Source of the DNA: Rhodobiaceae bacterium
GTDB lineage: Bacteria > Pseudomonadota > Alphaproteobacteria > Parvibaculales > Parvibaculaceae
Direction: 5' to 3'
DNA: 64,000 nucleotides
Assembly (NCBI GenBank): GCA_003330885.1
Contig: CP030277.1
Coordinates: forward strand, 2,356,001-2,420,000
The position numbers and the translations under genes are program-made. Positions within the stretch are counted from its first letter, which is position 1. Each line of letters opens with the position of its first letter. Shown one piece after another: positions 37,678-46,924 of the stretch. The notes beneath the pieces were generated by a model. It was not told the origin of the DNA. It saw only the letters and a list, made by a program, of their open reading frames with translations, and did not search any database.

Positions 37678-38955
37678 TCTAAAGCGGACACCGACAATTT
37701 CACGCGAGAAACTGTCTCCGGCGATACTGGAGTCCCGTTCTTCATATCCAGCAAATATGCCGACAGAGAAGACCTGGTCGATCAGGTAATCAATACCGAC
37801 CTCTACCTCGTAAATTTCATCTTTGCGAGCAGAGCTAGAAAAATCCTCTTCCGTATATTCAACGTCAAGACTAGCAACCAGATTGCGCAGGAATTCGTGA
37901 TCGACCCCGACGCCAACCGTTTGGCTTTCAAAGGCAGATGCGCCGCCGGACGTTGTGTCTTCAATCGCCGTGTCTGCGCTAAAGCGAAGGGTCGTTAGTG
38001 GCGTGACATACCAATCAACCGACGCGCCATAGGCAATGCCCGAAACTGGAGAAAAACTCGGGTCATCGAAGGATTGCTCTTGATACCCGGCAAACACCTC
38101 ACCGGTCGCAAGGCTCCCGAGCTCGAACGAGGCGCCTGCAACAATTTCATACCCGTCGCTGTCGCGGTTGACCGCTACGGTAGGCGTGTCCAGATCATAG
38201 TCCCGTTCATTGTAGGTGCCGCGAAGAAAGACAATCGTATCGGCGACCAGTTCATATCCCACCTCGACAGCAATCTCGAGCACGCTCCGGTCTCGGTCAT
38301 CATTCTCGTCAAACCCGCCGCCTATGAGCGGCGTGTCATCAAAATCCAATTCAGAATATTCAGCCTCAAGATCGAACAACAGACGGTTAAACCGTTGCGT
38401 CACACCAGCAGACACCTCAAAGAGACTGTAATCCGTCGGCTCAGCAGCAGCGCCAATATCCTCCGGTTCACCCCGGTCTTCCGTGAGCGATCCGTAAAGC
38501 ACCCCAGCCCTCAACTGCGTATTATTGAGAACATCAACACGTCCCGATACACCAACGCTCCAATCAGTGGAATCTTCGCTGTCTTCAGACGCGTGCAGAC
38601 TCTGTTCAAGATCAGCCTCTAACCGCAGGGAGTGATTGGCCCAATCTGACTCAAAGACGACGTTGGGATTAACCTCTGTGACAAAGTCACTGACCTCGCC
38701 GGTATTGGAAGCAAAGACATTGCTGTCATAGGTTTCCGAAACTGTAAGAGAGGGGCGAAGCACGAAACTCCCTACCCGCACACCTTGCGCTGTATAGGCG
38801 TCATATTGACGTTCGGCGACACCTTGGCCCCGAATGTCTTCCGCACGCACACTACTTTGCAAAATCATTGCAGCCGCAAAAGAGCCGAAAGCAGCCATCC
38901 ACAAGGGCCTGCTCGACTTCGCGGAAAACCGGCAATTTTCTGCTGCGTGGCGCAT
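37666..38955 (-). CDS. Outer-membrane beta-barrel protein (polysaccharide-associated type)
   Basis: The 429-residue protein has a long signal peptide (cleavage near VRA-ED). After it come many alternating amphipathic strands with Asp/Glu/Ser-rich turns, and the start PSLTVSETYDSNVFAS, typical of the large barrel proteins (BBP2-like) seen in exopolysaccharide loci. The end IVGVRFRSAL lacks a terminal aromatic residue but has Phe four residues in. Its position between galU and kdsD supports a link with surface polysaccharides, though this is only context. Confidence 0.82.
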   Translation of the reverse strand: MRHAAENCRFSAKSSRPLWMAAFGSFAAAMILQSSVRAEDIRGQGVAERQYDAYTAQGVRVGSFVLRPSLTVSETYDSNVFASNTGEVSDFVTEVNPNVVFESDWANHSLRLEADLEQSLHASEDSEDSTDWSVGVSGRVDVLNNTQLRAGVLYGSLTEDRGEPEDIGAAAEPTDYSLFEVSAGVTQRFNRLLFDLEAEYSELDFDDTPLIGGGFDENDDRDRSVLEIAVEVGYELVADTIVFLRGTYNERDYDLDTPTVAVNRDSDGYEIVAGASFELGSLATGEVFAGYQEQSFDDPSFSPVSGIAYGASVDWYVTPLTTLRFSADTAIEDTTSGGASAFESQTVGVGVDHEFLRNLVASLDVEYTEEDFSSSARKDEIYEVEVGIDYLIDQVFSVGIFAGYEERDSSIAGDSFSREIVGVRFRSAL

Positions 38956-39113
38956 TCATTAATCATGGGGCCAAATGGTTACCGGAAAGCAAATGATGCA
39001 CTTGTGCAGGCTGCCTGCGTCTCTGCTATAAGCGCCAGAGGCACGGACGCGTGAGCGCCCACCGACGAACAGAAACCGCAGAACAAGCCGATTTCGGCAC
39101 CGGACATCAGAAT

Positions 39114-40085
39114 ATGGCGAGCAATGACCCACACCCCTATCTCAAGACGGCGCGCCGGACACTCGAGCTAGAAGTTGAGGGAATTGAGGCATTAATCGCC
39201 TCTTTGGGCGAGCCATTTATTAACGCGGTTGAGATCATGGGCACGGCCACGGGTCGTGTCATCGTCTCGGGCATTGGCAAAAGTGGCCATATCGGCAAGA
39301 AGATCGCAGCAACCCTCGCCTCGACAGGGACGCCCGCCAATTTTGTGCACGCAAGCGAAGCAAGCCACGGTGATCTCGGCATGATCACCAAAGATGACGT
39401 CGTTCTCGCTCTATCCTGGTCGGGCGAAACAGCCGAGCTCCGCGATCTCATCAGCTATACGAAACGCTTTGCGATCCCGTTGATCTCAATGACGTCCGGC
39501 AGCGAGAGCGCCCTGGCAGAAGCCGCCGACATTGCTCTTCTCCTGCCGAAAGTCGCAGAAGCCTGTCCCAATGGCCTGCAGGCACCAACGACATCGACAA
39601 CAATGCAGCTCGCACTGGGCGACGCGCTTGCCACCACCTTGTTGGAGCGGAATGGGTTCGACACCAACAACTACAAAGACTTCCATCCTGGTGGAAAGCT
39701 GGGCGCGATGCTGGCTCATGTCAGTGACATCATGCATAGCGGCGATGAACTTCCAGTAACCGCGCCCGATACGCCGATGAGCGACGCGCTGGTCATCATG
39801 ACCCGAAAGGGCCTCGGATGCATTGGCGTTACCGCTGCAGAGGGTAACCTGATAGGCCTCATCACAGATGGCGACCTGCGCCGTCATATGGGCGCAGATC
39901 TGCTCTCCAAACAGGTCTCTGAGATTATGACCTCTCACCCGAAGGTTCTCGCACCCTCCACCTTGGCGTCAGAGGCATTGAGCTTTCTGAACGAAAGCCA
40001 GATCACCAGCATCTTCATCGTCGATGAAGGAAAGCCAGTTGGCCTGGTTCACATCCATGACTTCCTTCGCGCGGGCGTCATCTGA
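39114..40085 (+). CDS. kdsD: Arabinose-5-phosphate isomerase (KdsD/KpsF)
   Basis: The 323-residue enzyme converts ribulose 5-phosphate to arabinose 5-phosphate, the first step to the KDO of lipopolysaccharide. The sugar isomerase domain comes first (GRVIVSGIGKSGHIGKKIA, THE family HASEASHGDLGM and LALSWSGET), followed by two CBS domains (about 200-320; VSDIMHSGDELP and VSEIMTSHPKVL). ATG 39114 was chosen because it gives the usual length; GTG 39051 would add 21 residues not seen in the family. It is divergent from the barrel protein gene. Confidence 0.95.
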   Translation: MASNDPHPYLKTARRTLELEVEGIEALIASLGEPFINAVEIMGTATGRVIVSGIGKSGHIGKKIAATLASTGTPANFVHASEASHGDLGMITKDDVVLALSWSGETAELRDLISYTKRFAIPLISMTSGSESALAEAADIALLLPKVAEACPNGLQAPTTSTTMQLALGDALATTLLERNGFDTNNYKDFHPGGKLGAMLAHVSDIMHSGDELPVTAPDTPMSDALVIMTRKGLGCIGVTAAEGNLIGLITDGDLRRHMGADLLSKQVSEIMTSHPKVLAPSTLASEALSFLNESQITSIFIVDEGKPVGLVHIHDFLRAGVI

Positions 40086-40182
40086 GACTTCCAACCCCTG
40101 ACTAAACCCCTGTAATCAATAGGGAAATATGTGATTCGAGGAAATCTGCGGCATAGTCGCCCATCCTGTCTCAAGACTCCCA

Positions 40183-40204
40183 ATGTAATTGACAATCATT
40201 CTTA
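40183..40204 (+). promoter_or_regulatory. Fur-box-like site upstream of bfd
   Basis: AATGTAATTGACAATCATTCTT contains GACAATCATT, which differs by one base from the GATAATCATT half of the classical Fur box. It lies about 45 bases before the bfd start. Iron control of bfd and bfr is expected from their function; whether Fur, Irr or RirA binds here cannot be told. Confidence 0.55.
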
Positions 40205-40247
40205 AAGTCCGTAAAACTCCCGTCAGACGAAAATGACAGGCATTCGC

Positions 40248-40460
40248 ATGTACGCATGTATTTGTAACGCTTTGAATGATGAGAAGGTGGATGACGCTCT
40301 AAGCCAGGGCGCCACAACTGTTTCTGACGTGTTCAAGCATCATGGATGCTCTCCGCGCTGCGGTTCATGCGTCAATCACATGCGGGCCAAAGTTCGCACC
40401 GCATCGCAATTGCAGGCCATTGCGACACCATCACCGGATCTTGCAATCGCGGCTGACTAG
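40248..40460 (+). CDS. bfd: Bacterioferritin-associated ferredoxin
   Basis: The 70-residue 2Fe-2S protein reduces bacterioferritin to release stored iron. The four ligands are visible in CICN and CSPRCGSC, the BFD pattern. ATG 40248 (MYACICN) was chosen because the family usually starts right before this motif; ATG 40233 would add five residues. bfr follows 107 bases downstream, and an iron-box-like sequence precedes it. Confidence 0.95.
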   Translation: MYACICNALNDEKVDDALSQGATTVSDVFKHHGCSPRCGSCVNHMRAKVRTASQLQAIATPSPDLAIAAD

Positions 40461-40567
40461 CAAGTCACTAAAGCCTTGTTTTCCTGAAGAAATTTCGAGA
40501 TTGTGCCCGAAAGGCCCGTTGTTCTGAACAGCGGCCACGACGCGTTTACGACCCGAAGGAGACCATC

Positions 40568-41044
40568 ATGCAAGGCGACAAAAAAGTTCTCGAATTTCTG
40601 AACGGCGCCCTCAAGCTGGAACTGACAGCGATCAACCAGTATTTCCTTCATGCACGCATGTTCGACAATTGGGGCCTGAAACGGCTGGGCAAAGTCGAGT
40701 ATGAAGAATCCATCGACGAAATGAAGCATGCAGACACACTGATCGAGCGCATCCTCTTTCTGGAAGGGCTTCCAAATCTGCAGGATCTGCATCGTCTGCG
40801 CATTGGTGAAGACGTGAAGGAATGCTTGGAGTCAGATCTGGCTGCCGAGCATGACGGACACAAATTCTACAAAGAAGCGATCACCTATTGCGAGAGCGTT
40901 TCCGATTATGTGTCCCGCGAGATATTTGAACGCATCTTGGAAGACGAAGAAGAGCATATCGATTTCCTGGAAACGCAGCTCGACTTGATCAATCGCGTAG
41001 GGCTCGAGAACTACCAGCAATCACAGATGGAAACTGGCGAATAG
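40568..41044 (+). CDS. bfr: Bacterioferritin
   Basis: The 158-residue subunit of the 24-mer iron-storage cage has all ferroxidase ligands at standard positions (E18, E51, H54, E94, E127, H130) and the haem-binding Met52. The start has GGAG at 40559-40562. Its placement after bfd gives a store-and-release unit for iron. The length is normal. Confidence 0.98.
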   Translation: MQGDKKVLEFLNGALKLELTAINQYFLHARMFDNWGLKRLGKVEYEESIDEMKHADTLIERILFLEGLPNLQDLHRLRIGEDVKECLESDLAAEHDGHKFYKEAITYCESVSDYVSREIFERILEDEEEHIDFLETQLDLINRVGLENYQQSQMETGE

Positions 41045-41050
41045 CACTAT

Positions 41051-41878
41051 TTAGTCATCGCCTGCTCTACCCCACGGACCCCGTTTTCGACGGTCTGGCG
41101 CGTCGTGAGACGCCTCACCTGAGCGATCTTCACCCGCTCCTATCCGTTTCCAGTGGGCTGGCGACCGTCGCGTGTCAATCACCTCAGCTGACGGCGATTG
41201 CCAGTAGGCCACATGCTTCTGCTTAAAGAAGGGCAGCAGAACCATGCCGGCAACAAAACCGCCCACATGCGCCCAAAAGGCCACCCCTCCCCCCTCAGGC
41301 GAACTATAAGCAGCACTAACGAATTGAATGGTGAACCAGATTCCCAACACAACAATTGCCGGAACAGCAAAAATCTTGAAAAACGGGATCGGCAGCGGCA
41401 AGAACAGGATCCTGACCCGCGCATGCGGATAGAGCAGCAGATAAGCCCCCAAAACACCTGAAATTGCGCCACTGGCTCCAATCATCGGAATCCCCGACGC
41501 CTGCGCCAGCGCCCCATGGGTAAGGGCTGCGGCAATACCGGCGACAATGTAAAAAGCCAAAAACCGCAAATGCCCCATAGCAGCTTCCACATTATCCCCG
41601 AAAATATAGAGATAGAGCATATTGCCGCCCAGATGCATCAGCCCGCCATGCAGGAACTGACTGCTCACAAGTGTCATTTCTGGTGGAAACGGGGGAACGA
41701 CTCCACTCGGAGTTCCAAAAATGTTCGCTGGGATCGCTCCATATGTGATGAAAACAACCTCAACCGCACTATCTGGTAGCGAAGATTGCCACGCGAAAAT
41801 AGCGACGCAGGCCGCGATAAGAAACCACGTCACAATCGGCGAGGAGTGGGTGGGATTATCGTCAGCAATCGGAAACAT
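41051..41878 (-). CDS. Rhomboid-family intramembrane serine protease
   Basis: The 275-residue protein has about six transmembrane helices. The catalytic Ser is in GASGAISGVLGAYLL and the catalytic His in FWAHVGGFVAGM, and a conserved HLGGNMLYLYIFGDNVE loop precedes them. Such proteases cut membrane-protein helices. The frame is open upstream to 42196, but that part overlaps the receptor gene and has no family features, so ATG 41878 (MFPIADDNPTH) was chosen. The C-terminal ~40 residues are polar and rich in Arg. Confidence 0.92.
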   Translation of the reverse strand: MFPIADDNPTHSSPIVTWFLIAACVAIFAWQSSLPDSAVEVVFITYGAIPANIFGTPSGVVPPFPPEMTLVSSQFLHGGLMHLGGNMLYLYIFGDNVEAAMGHLRFLAFYIVAGIAAALTHGALAQASGIPMIGASGAISGVLGAYLLLYPHARVRILFLPLPIPFFKIFAVPAIVVLGIWFTIQFVSAAYSSPEGGGVAFWAHVGGFVAGMVLLPFFKQKHVAYWQSPSAEVIDTRRSPAHWKRIGAGEDRSGEASHDAPDRRKRGPWGRAGDD

Positions 41879-41996
41879 GAAGAGGGTCCAGTAGGTGTCC
41901 AATTTGAAAAGAGTCCGCTGATCCTCTAACAAAAGGCAAGGATAAAGCTGCATCACCCGGAAAAACCGTGCTTTTTGGCAGCTTGGGGGAGAGTAA

Positions 41997-44066
41997 ATGT
42001 CATCTAAGTTGCGTTTCGGTGGACCTGCCACCGCTGTGAGTTTTCTGATCTCAGCACTTGCGCCTGTCACCGTCGCTGCAGCCGACGAACCGGTTCTGAT
42101 GGATGAGTTGGTCGTCACGTCCACGGGCGAAGGCACCAGGCGCGCAACCCACCCCAGCAATATCAGCAAGATAAGCAGCGGTGACATTGAGCTCATTGCC
42201 CCCGATCACCCGAGTGATGTCGTCAACCGGGCACCGGGGGTATTCGTGCAACATGGATCGGGACAGGAACATTTGACGGCGATCCGCTCTCCCGTCCTGA
42301 CAGGTGGCGCAGGTGCCGGTTCTTTTCTCTATCTCGAAGACGGCATTCCCTATCGCGCACCAGGCTTTGCAAACGTCAATGGACTCTTTGACAGTTTCAT
42401 CGCTGCATCCGACAGCGTGGAGGTTGTCCGCGGCCCCGCAAGCGCTCGCTTTGGGTCAAACGCCGTACACGGATTGATCAACGTATTATCAGCTGCACCA
42501 ACAATCGAACCTGAGGGAGAGCTGCGCACGCGCGTTGGGCCACATGGGATCCTCAATGTTTTTGGAACAGCAAGTGGGGGTGAAGGCAACCATTCTGCGC
42601 GTGCAAGCTTTGAGCTCGCCGAAGACAGTGACGGGTTTCGCGCCAACTCAAGTTACGGCCAACAGAAGTTCCAGATGAGATACGACTTTAGTGGCGCACA
42701 GGACTATGTCCGAGCGACGCTGTCCGGGCAGAATCTCAACCAGGAAACAGCAGGGTTTGTCGAAGGCAATGACGCGTACAAGGTAGATGCCCTGCGCAAA
42801 ACCAATCCGAACCCGGAAGCGTTCCGCGATACCTGGTCGACCCGTATGGCGGTGCGTTGGGAACGGGGGCTAGACAATGGTGACTCGCTCGCCATCACAC
42901 CCTATGCACGCGTCAACGATATGGACTTTCTCCTGCACTTCCTGCCAGGGGATGCGCTAGAAGAAAACAAGCATTGGAGCACAGGGGTCCAGTCCGCCTA
43001 TTTCATGAACCTGGACGGCGGACATCAGGTCATCTTCGGAACTGACCTGGAATATACGCAAGGGTCACTGAGAGAGTTTCAAACCGGCCCCACAGTCTTT
43101 GGTGCTTTCGTTCAGGGGCTTCACTATGACTATGACGTCGAAGCCCTCGTCACTGCCCCCTACATTCATTCTGTATGGTCTTTGTCTGACGCAACAAAGC
43201 TGACCGCAGGTGCACGTATTGAATACACACGCTACGACTATACCAACAACGCGCCAGACAACACAGTTGGTCGGTTTCAGCGCACCCCTGATCGGATAGA
43301 TGAGTTTTTTGACGTAACACCCAAGCTCGGAATTACGCACGCGTTTAATGACAGCGTCACTGGGTTCGCAAACCTCGCACGCGGCGCACGGGCACCTCAA
43401 ACAACCGACCTCTATCGTCTTCAGGACAATCAGATCCCAGGCCAGGTGGAAAGCGAACGCACCGACAGCATCGAACTGGGCGCACGCGGCAACCTTCATG
43501 GGGTCAGCTACGAACTTGCCAGCTACTATATGGAGAAGAGCAACTTCTTCTTCAGAGACTCAGCCCGTCTAAACGTGCCAAACGGCGAAACGAAACATTA
43601 CGGGGTTGAACTTGAAGCTTTTGCACCTCTAGGCGCGGGCTTTGATATTTCGGGTTCTGCCACCTATGCCGTCCATAAATATGCTTTTGACCGGTCAGCC
43701 GCCAACCCGTCCAATGCCATCGCTGCTGGCGACGATGTTGATACAGCGCCTAGAACACTGGCAAATGTGCGCCTGGGCTACACGTTCCTGGATGGCAGAG
43801 CCCGCGCTGAACTCGAATGGGTTCATGTCGGCGACTACGCCATGGATTCAGGCCATACCTCAACCTATGACGGGCATGATCTTCTGAACCTGCGTGGTCA
43901 ATATGACGTCAGCGACGCTTTTGGTCTCTATGCAAGCATCACCAATCTCGCAGACACCCGGTTCGCAGATCGCGCCGATATCATCGTGCGTGGCGGAAAT
44001 GCCGTTGAGCGCTTCTTTCCGGGCGAAGACCGGGCGGTGCAAATTGGCGCATCGGTGCGTTTTTGA
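41997..44066 (+). CDS. TonB-dependent outer-membrane receptor
   Basis: The 689-residue protein has a signal peptide (cleavage near VAA-ADEP), a TonB-box-like start (MDELVVTST), a plug domain (about 40-160, VVNRAPGVFVQ and VEVVRGPASARFGSNAVHG) and a 22-strand barrel ending in VQIGASVRF with terminal Phe. It should import a metal chelate or other scarce compound using TonB energy. The substrate is unknown; the nearby bfd/bfr genes hint at iron but no Fur box was seen before this gene. GGGGGAG precedes the start. Confidence 0.95.
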   Translation: MSSKLRFGGPATAVSFLISALAPVTVAAADEPVLMDELVVTSTGEGTRRATHPSNISKISSGDIELIAPDHPSDVVNRAPGVFVQHGSGQEHLTAIRSPVLTGGAGAGSFLYLEDGIPYRAPGFANVNGLFDSFIAASDSVEVVRGPASARFGSNAVHGLINVLSAAPTIEPEGELRTRVGPHGILNVFGTASGGEGNHSARASFELAEDSDGFRANSSYGQQKFQMRYDFSGAQDYVRATLSGQNLNQETAGFVEGNDAYKVDALRKTNPNPEAFRDTWSTRMAVRWERGLDNGDSLAITPYARVNDMDFLLHFLPGDALEENKHWSTGVQSAYFMNLDGGHQVIFGTDLEYTQGSLREFQTGPTVFGAFVQGLHYDYDVEALVTAPYIHSVWSLSDATKLTAGARIEYTRYDYTNNAPDNTVGRFQRTPDRIDEFFDVTPKLGITHAFNDSVTGFANLARGARAPQTTDLYRLQDNQIPGQVESERTDSIELGARGNLHGVSYELASYYMEKSNFFFRDSARLNVPNGETKHYGVELEAFAPLGAGFDISGSATYAVHKYAFDRSAANPSNAIAAGDDVDTAPRTLANVRLGYTFLDGRARAELEWVHVGDYAMDSGHTSTYDGHDLLNLRGQYDVSDAFGLYASITNLADTRFADRADIIVRGGNAVERFFPGEDRAVQIGASVRF

Positions 44067-44110
44067 CTCAAAGCATGACATCGCCCGCATCCGCCGCTTA
44101 AGTTAGGGGC

Positions 44111-45562
44111 ATGGAGCCACAAGCAAGCCTTGAACTTTGGCCCGTCTTTCTCGGGCTCATCAACCTGGCCGCGGCAATAGCCGCAGCGGGCCACGCCCTT
44201 GTTACAAAACAGGATGTCCGGGCAGCCGTTGCATGGATTGGCGTCATCATCCTGCTTCCCGTCTTCGGCTGGGCCATTTACCTCATTTTTGGCATCAACC
44301 GCATTGCCCGCCGGGCGGAGGAACTTCGCGGCAGCGGCCACATAACCGGCGATGTCGAAATCGCAGACCATCGCGGTTTGGACGGACATGAGGGGGATGG
44401 AAAAATCACGGAACGGGTCGTGGAGATGGCACGGCTTGGGCGGCGCATCGCCAAAGTTCCCTACACCGATGGCAACCGCATCGAGGTCCTCCGAAATGGC
44501 GAAAACGCCTACCCCGCCATGGTCGCAGCCATTGAGCGGGCGCAGAGCAGCGTGGCTCTGTCCACCTACATCTTCAACAATGACGAGGCCGGACGTCAGT
44601 TCTTGAAAGCTCTTAAAAAAGCGCACGCACGGGGCGTCAAAATTCGCGTCCTGATCGACGGGGTTGGCTCCTGGTACTCCTTCCCCTCTATGGTCAAAAA
44701 GCTGCGCGAAGCAGACATTCCGCACGCCCGCTTTCTTCATTCCTTCCTGCCCTGGCAGATGCCTTATCTCAACCTCCGCAATCACCAAAAAATCCTGGTG
44801 GTAGACGGCAAGGTTGGGTTTACCGGATCGATGAATATCGCAGCAGGCAATTTGTTGCGTCCGGGCGCAAAACACCCCATTCGAGACATCCACTACGCCG
44901 TTGAAGGTCCGGTTGTTGCCCACCTCATGGCGGCCTTTGCCCATGAATGGCGCTTCAGCACCGGCGAGCTTCTGGTTGGTGAGTTCTGGCGACCGGAACT
45001 CCAAAGCAAGGGCGATGTCATCGCACGAGGCCTTCCGGCCGGCCCAGATATGAGCCGCAACACCATCAGGTGGACCTTTCTTGGCGGTCTGTCGGAGGCG
45101 CGGGAGCATATCCGTATCGTGACCCCGTACTTTCTTCCAGACAGCGATCTCATCACCGCGCTTTCACTGGCTGCCATGCGCGGGGTACGGGTGGACATTG
45201 TGCTGCCCCAGAAAAACAATCTCTTCTATATGGCCTGGGCGAGCAGAGCCCTGCTGGATGAATTGGCATCAAGCGGCTGTCAAATCTGGATGACCGATGG
45301 GCCCTTTGACCATGCCAAAATGATGACGGTTGATGGTGTCTGGTGTTCGATCGGATCGGCGAATTGGGACCCCAGAAGTCTGCGCCTTAATTTCGAATTC
45401 AATCTCGAGTGCTTCAGCCCCGATCTGGTGGGCACCCTTGAGGCAACAATCGACGAGAAAATTGCAACCGCCAGACAAGAGACCGTTACGACACTGCGTG
45501 GGCGCCCGCTCTCCGTGAAGCTGAGAGATAACGCCGCGCGGCTCCTCTCACCCTATCTGTGA
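44111..45562 (+). CDS. cls: Cardiolipin synthase
   Basis: The 483-residue phospholipase-D superfamily enzyme joins phosphatidylglycerol molecules into cardiolipin. Two N-terminal transmembrane helices (about 12-70) precede the two HKD motifs HQKILVVDGKVGFTGSMN and HAKMMTVDGVWCSIGSANWD. The length is typical for ClsA-type enzymes. It follows the receptor gene by 44 bases on the same strand and may be read through from it. Confidence 0.95.
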   Translation: MEPQASLELWPVFLGLINLAAAIAAAGHALVTKQDVRAAVAWIGVIILLPVFGWAIYLIFGINRIARRAEELRGSGHITGDVEIADHRGLDGHEGDGKITERVVEMARLGRRIAKVPYTDGNRIEVLRNGENAYPAMVAAIERAQSSVALSTYIFNNDEAGRQFLKALKKAHARGVKIRVLIDGVGSWYSFPSMVKKLREADIPHARFLHSFLPWQMPYLNLRNHQKILVVDGKVGFTGSMNIAAGNLLRPGAKHPIRDIHYAVEGPVVAHLMAAFAHEWRFSTGELLVGEFWRPELQSKGDVIARGLPAGPDMSRNTIRWTFLGGLSEAREHIRIVTPYFLPDSDLITALSLAAMRGVRVDIVLPQKNNLFYMAWASRALLDELASSGCQIWMTDGPFDHAKMMTVDGVWCSIGSANWDPRSLRLNFEFNLECFSPDLVGTLEATIDEKIATARQETVTTLRGRPLSVKLRDNAARLLSPYL

Positions 45563-45641
45563 GCCAACAGGATCATAGATCCAGATTGATGTCGTCGCCT
45601 ACGCGTGGCTAAGCTGCTTAAAAGAAAACAAGGAGAACGAA

Positions 45642-46409
45642 ATGAGCTGGAAAACCGCCACCGTTGAAAAACAAGGCCCCGTTGCACTAGTCCATTTTGA
45701 CCGCGGGGGAAATCTCAACGCCTTCAACGATCAAGCCATCGCAGACCTGACAGATATTGCCCGGAAGTTTCAGGACGATCTGGAAACCCAAGCCGTCGTC
45801 CTCACAGGAACCGACAAGGCCTTCTCCGCAGGGATCGACCTGAAGGAACGCCAGCAACGTTTCACTGGCACGCAATCCGACCTTGAGCTCCGTCGGACTT
45901 ACTACGCAGGGGTGCGCCTTTGTCAGGCCTGGGAAGACATGCCTCAGATCACCATCGCTGCCATTGAGCGCATGGCCGTCGGTGCAGGCGTCGCGCTGCC
46001 GATTTCCCTCGACTGGCGTGTCATGGGACGTGAGGCCTTTCTCTATGTTCCCGAAGTAAAGATCGGCATCAATTTGCAATGGGGTGCTTTACCCCGCCTC
46101 ATCACTCTGGTGGGCCCCGCACGAGCAAAACGCATCTGCATACTCTGCGAACGCATGAGCGCAGAACATGCCCTTGACTGGGGTCTCATCGAAGAGATTG
46201 CTGATGATGGCAAGGTCGTAGAAGCCGCACTCGAATTGGCACGTACGGCGGCGAGCATGCCGGCTCCAGCGGTCCGCATGGTCAAGGAAGCCGTCAATGC
46301 GACAGCAAACGCGCTCCACAGGGCCGTCAGCTATGCAGACGCTGACCAAAGCCAGCTCTCCAGCAATTTCCAAACGGCTCAAGCCGCCTCCAAGGATTTC
46401 AACTCATAA
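45642..46409 (+). CDS. Enoyl-CoA hydratase/isomerase family protein
   Basis: The 255-residue crotonase-fold protein has the oxyanion segment DKAFSAGIDLKERQ and a second segment AAIERMAVGAGVALPISLDWRV. At the usual second catalytic-Glu region it reads VPEVKIGINLQWGALPRLI, which keeps Glu but lacks the GGTQRL of true hydratases, so the reaction is uncertain. Ribosome site AAGGAG precedes ATG 45642. It is separate from the FadB/FadJ-like gene and could act in a side pathway. Confidence 0.85.
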   Translation: MSWKTATVEKQGPVALVHFDRGGNLNAFNDQAIADLTDIARKFQDDLETQAVVLTGTDKAFSAGIDLKERQQRFTGTQSDLELRRTYYAGVRLCQAWEDMPQITIAAIERMAVGAGVALPISLDWRVMGREAFLYVPEVKIGINLQWGALPRLITLVGPARAKRICILCERMSAEHALDWGLIEEIADDGKVVEAALELARTAASMPAPAVRMVKEAVNATANALHRAVSYADADQSQLSSNFQTAQAASKDFNS

Positions 46410-46529
46410 TCCTTAAGGACTGAATTCGCCAAACCCTTCAATCTAAAGCGTTGATTCTCCTCTCGAACGAACATTTTATTAGCACTTCACCCCTACAAAT
46501 AACGCCAACCAGAAAGAGGGGATATCTGG

Positions 46530-46910
46530 GTGGCGGGACAGATGGGACATAGGACAGCACAAGAGCATGCGCGCGGAAGCATTCTGGTTCCAAGCGCTAT
46601 GGCATTGTGTGGCCTAGCTGTAGTCGGCCTCCTGCAACTACTCCCAGCTCCAACAGATCGCGATGTAACTGCGGTCTTTGCCCCTCATGTTTCCTTCGAT
46701 CAAGCCGCAGCCCGCGTAAACCACGCCGGCGCTTCGGTTCTGAACGTTGGTTTTGCCGGTAACGTGATCACTGCGCGTCTCGGCGAAAACGCCAAAACAC
46801 AATCACTCAGAGATGTCGGTGCGTGGCTCATCCTTTCAGCCCCACCCTCAGAGCTCTGCACGGCTGGTGGGTGGACCAGAGGCCAGGGAACAAAGACGGC
46901 AAATTCTTAA
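46530..46910 (+). CDS. Small membrane-anchored protein upstream of the chemoreceptor
   Basis: The 126-residue protein starts with GTG 46530 (AGAGGGGA 7 bases upstream). One transmembrane helix (about 18-40, [19 protein letters not shown]) precedes a periplasmic alpha/beta-like region with [19 protein letters not shown] and [15 protein letters not shown]. Related short proteins (one anchor helix, ending in GAWL...C) occur in other alphaproteobacteria, but I know of no function. It ends 14 bases before the chemoreceptor start, so the two are probably co-transcribed and may work together. Confidence 0.7.
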   Translation: MAGQMGHRTAQEHARGSILVPSAMALCGLAVVGLLQLLPAPTDRDVTAVFAPHVSFDQAAARVNHAGASVLNVGFAGNVITARLGENAKTQSLRDVGAWLILSAPPSELCTAGGWTRGQGTKTANS

Positions 46911-46924
46911 AGCGGGATGAGAAA

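Noticed and set aside
41879-42196. N-terminal extension of the rhomboid frame
   Set aside because: The extra residues overlap the receptor gene start and do not resemble the family; ATG 41878 gives the normal protein.
43928-45109. A 393-codon open frame on the minus strand
   Set aside because: It lies antisense to the end of the TonB receptor and to cardiolipin synthase, both with clear motifs.
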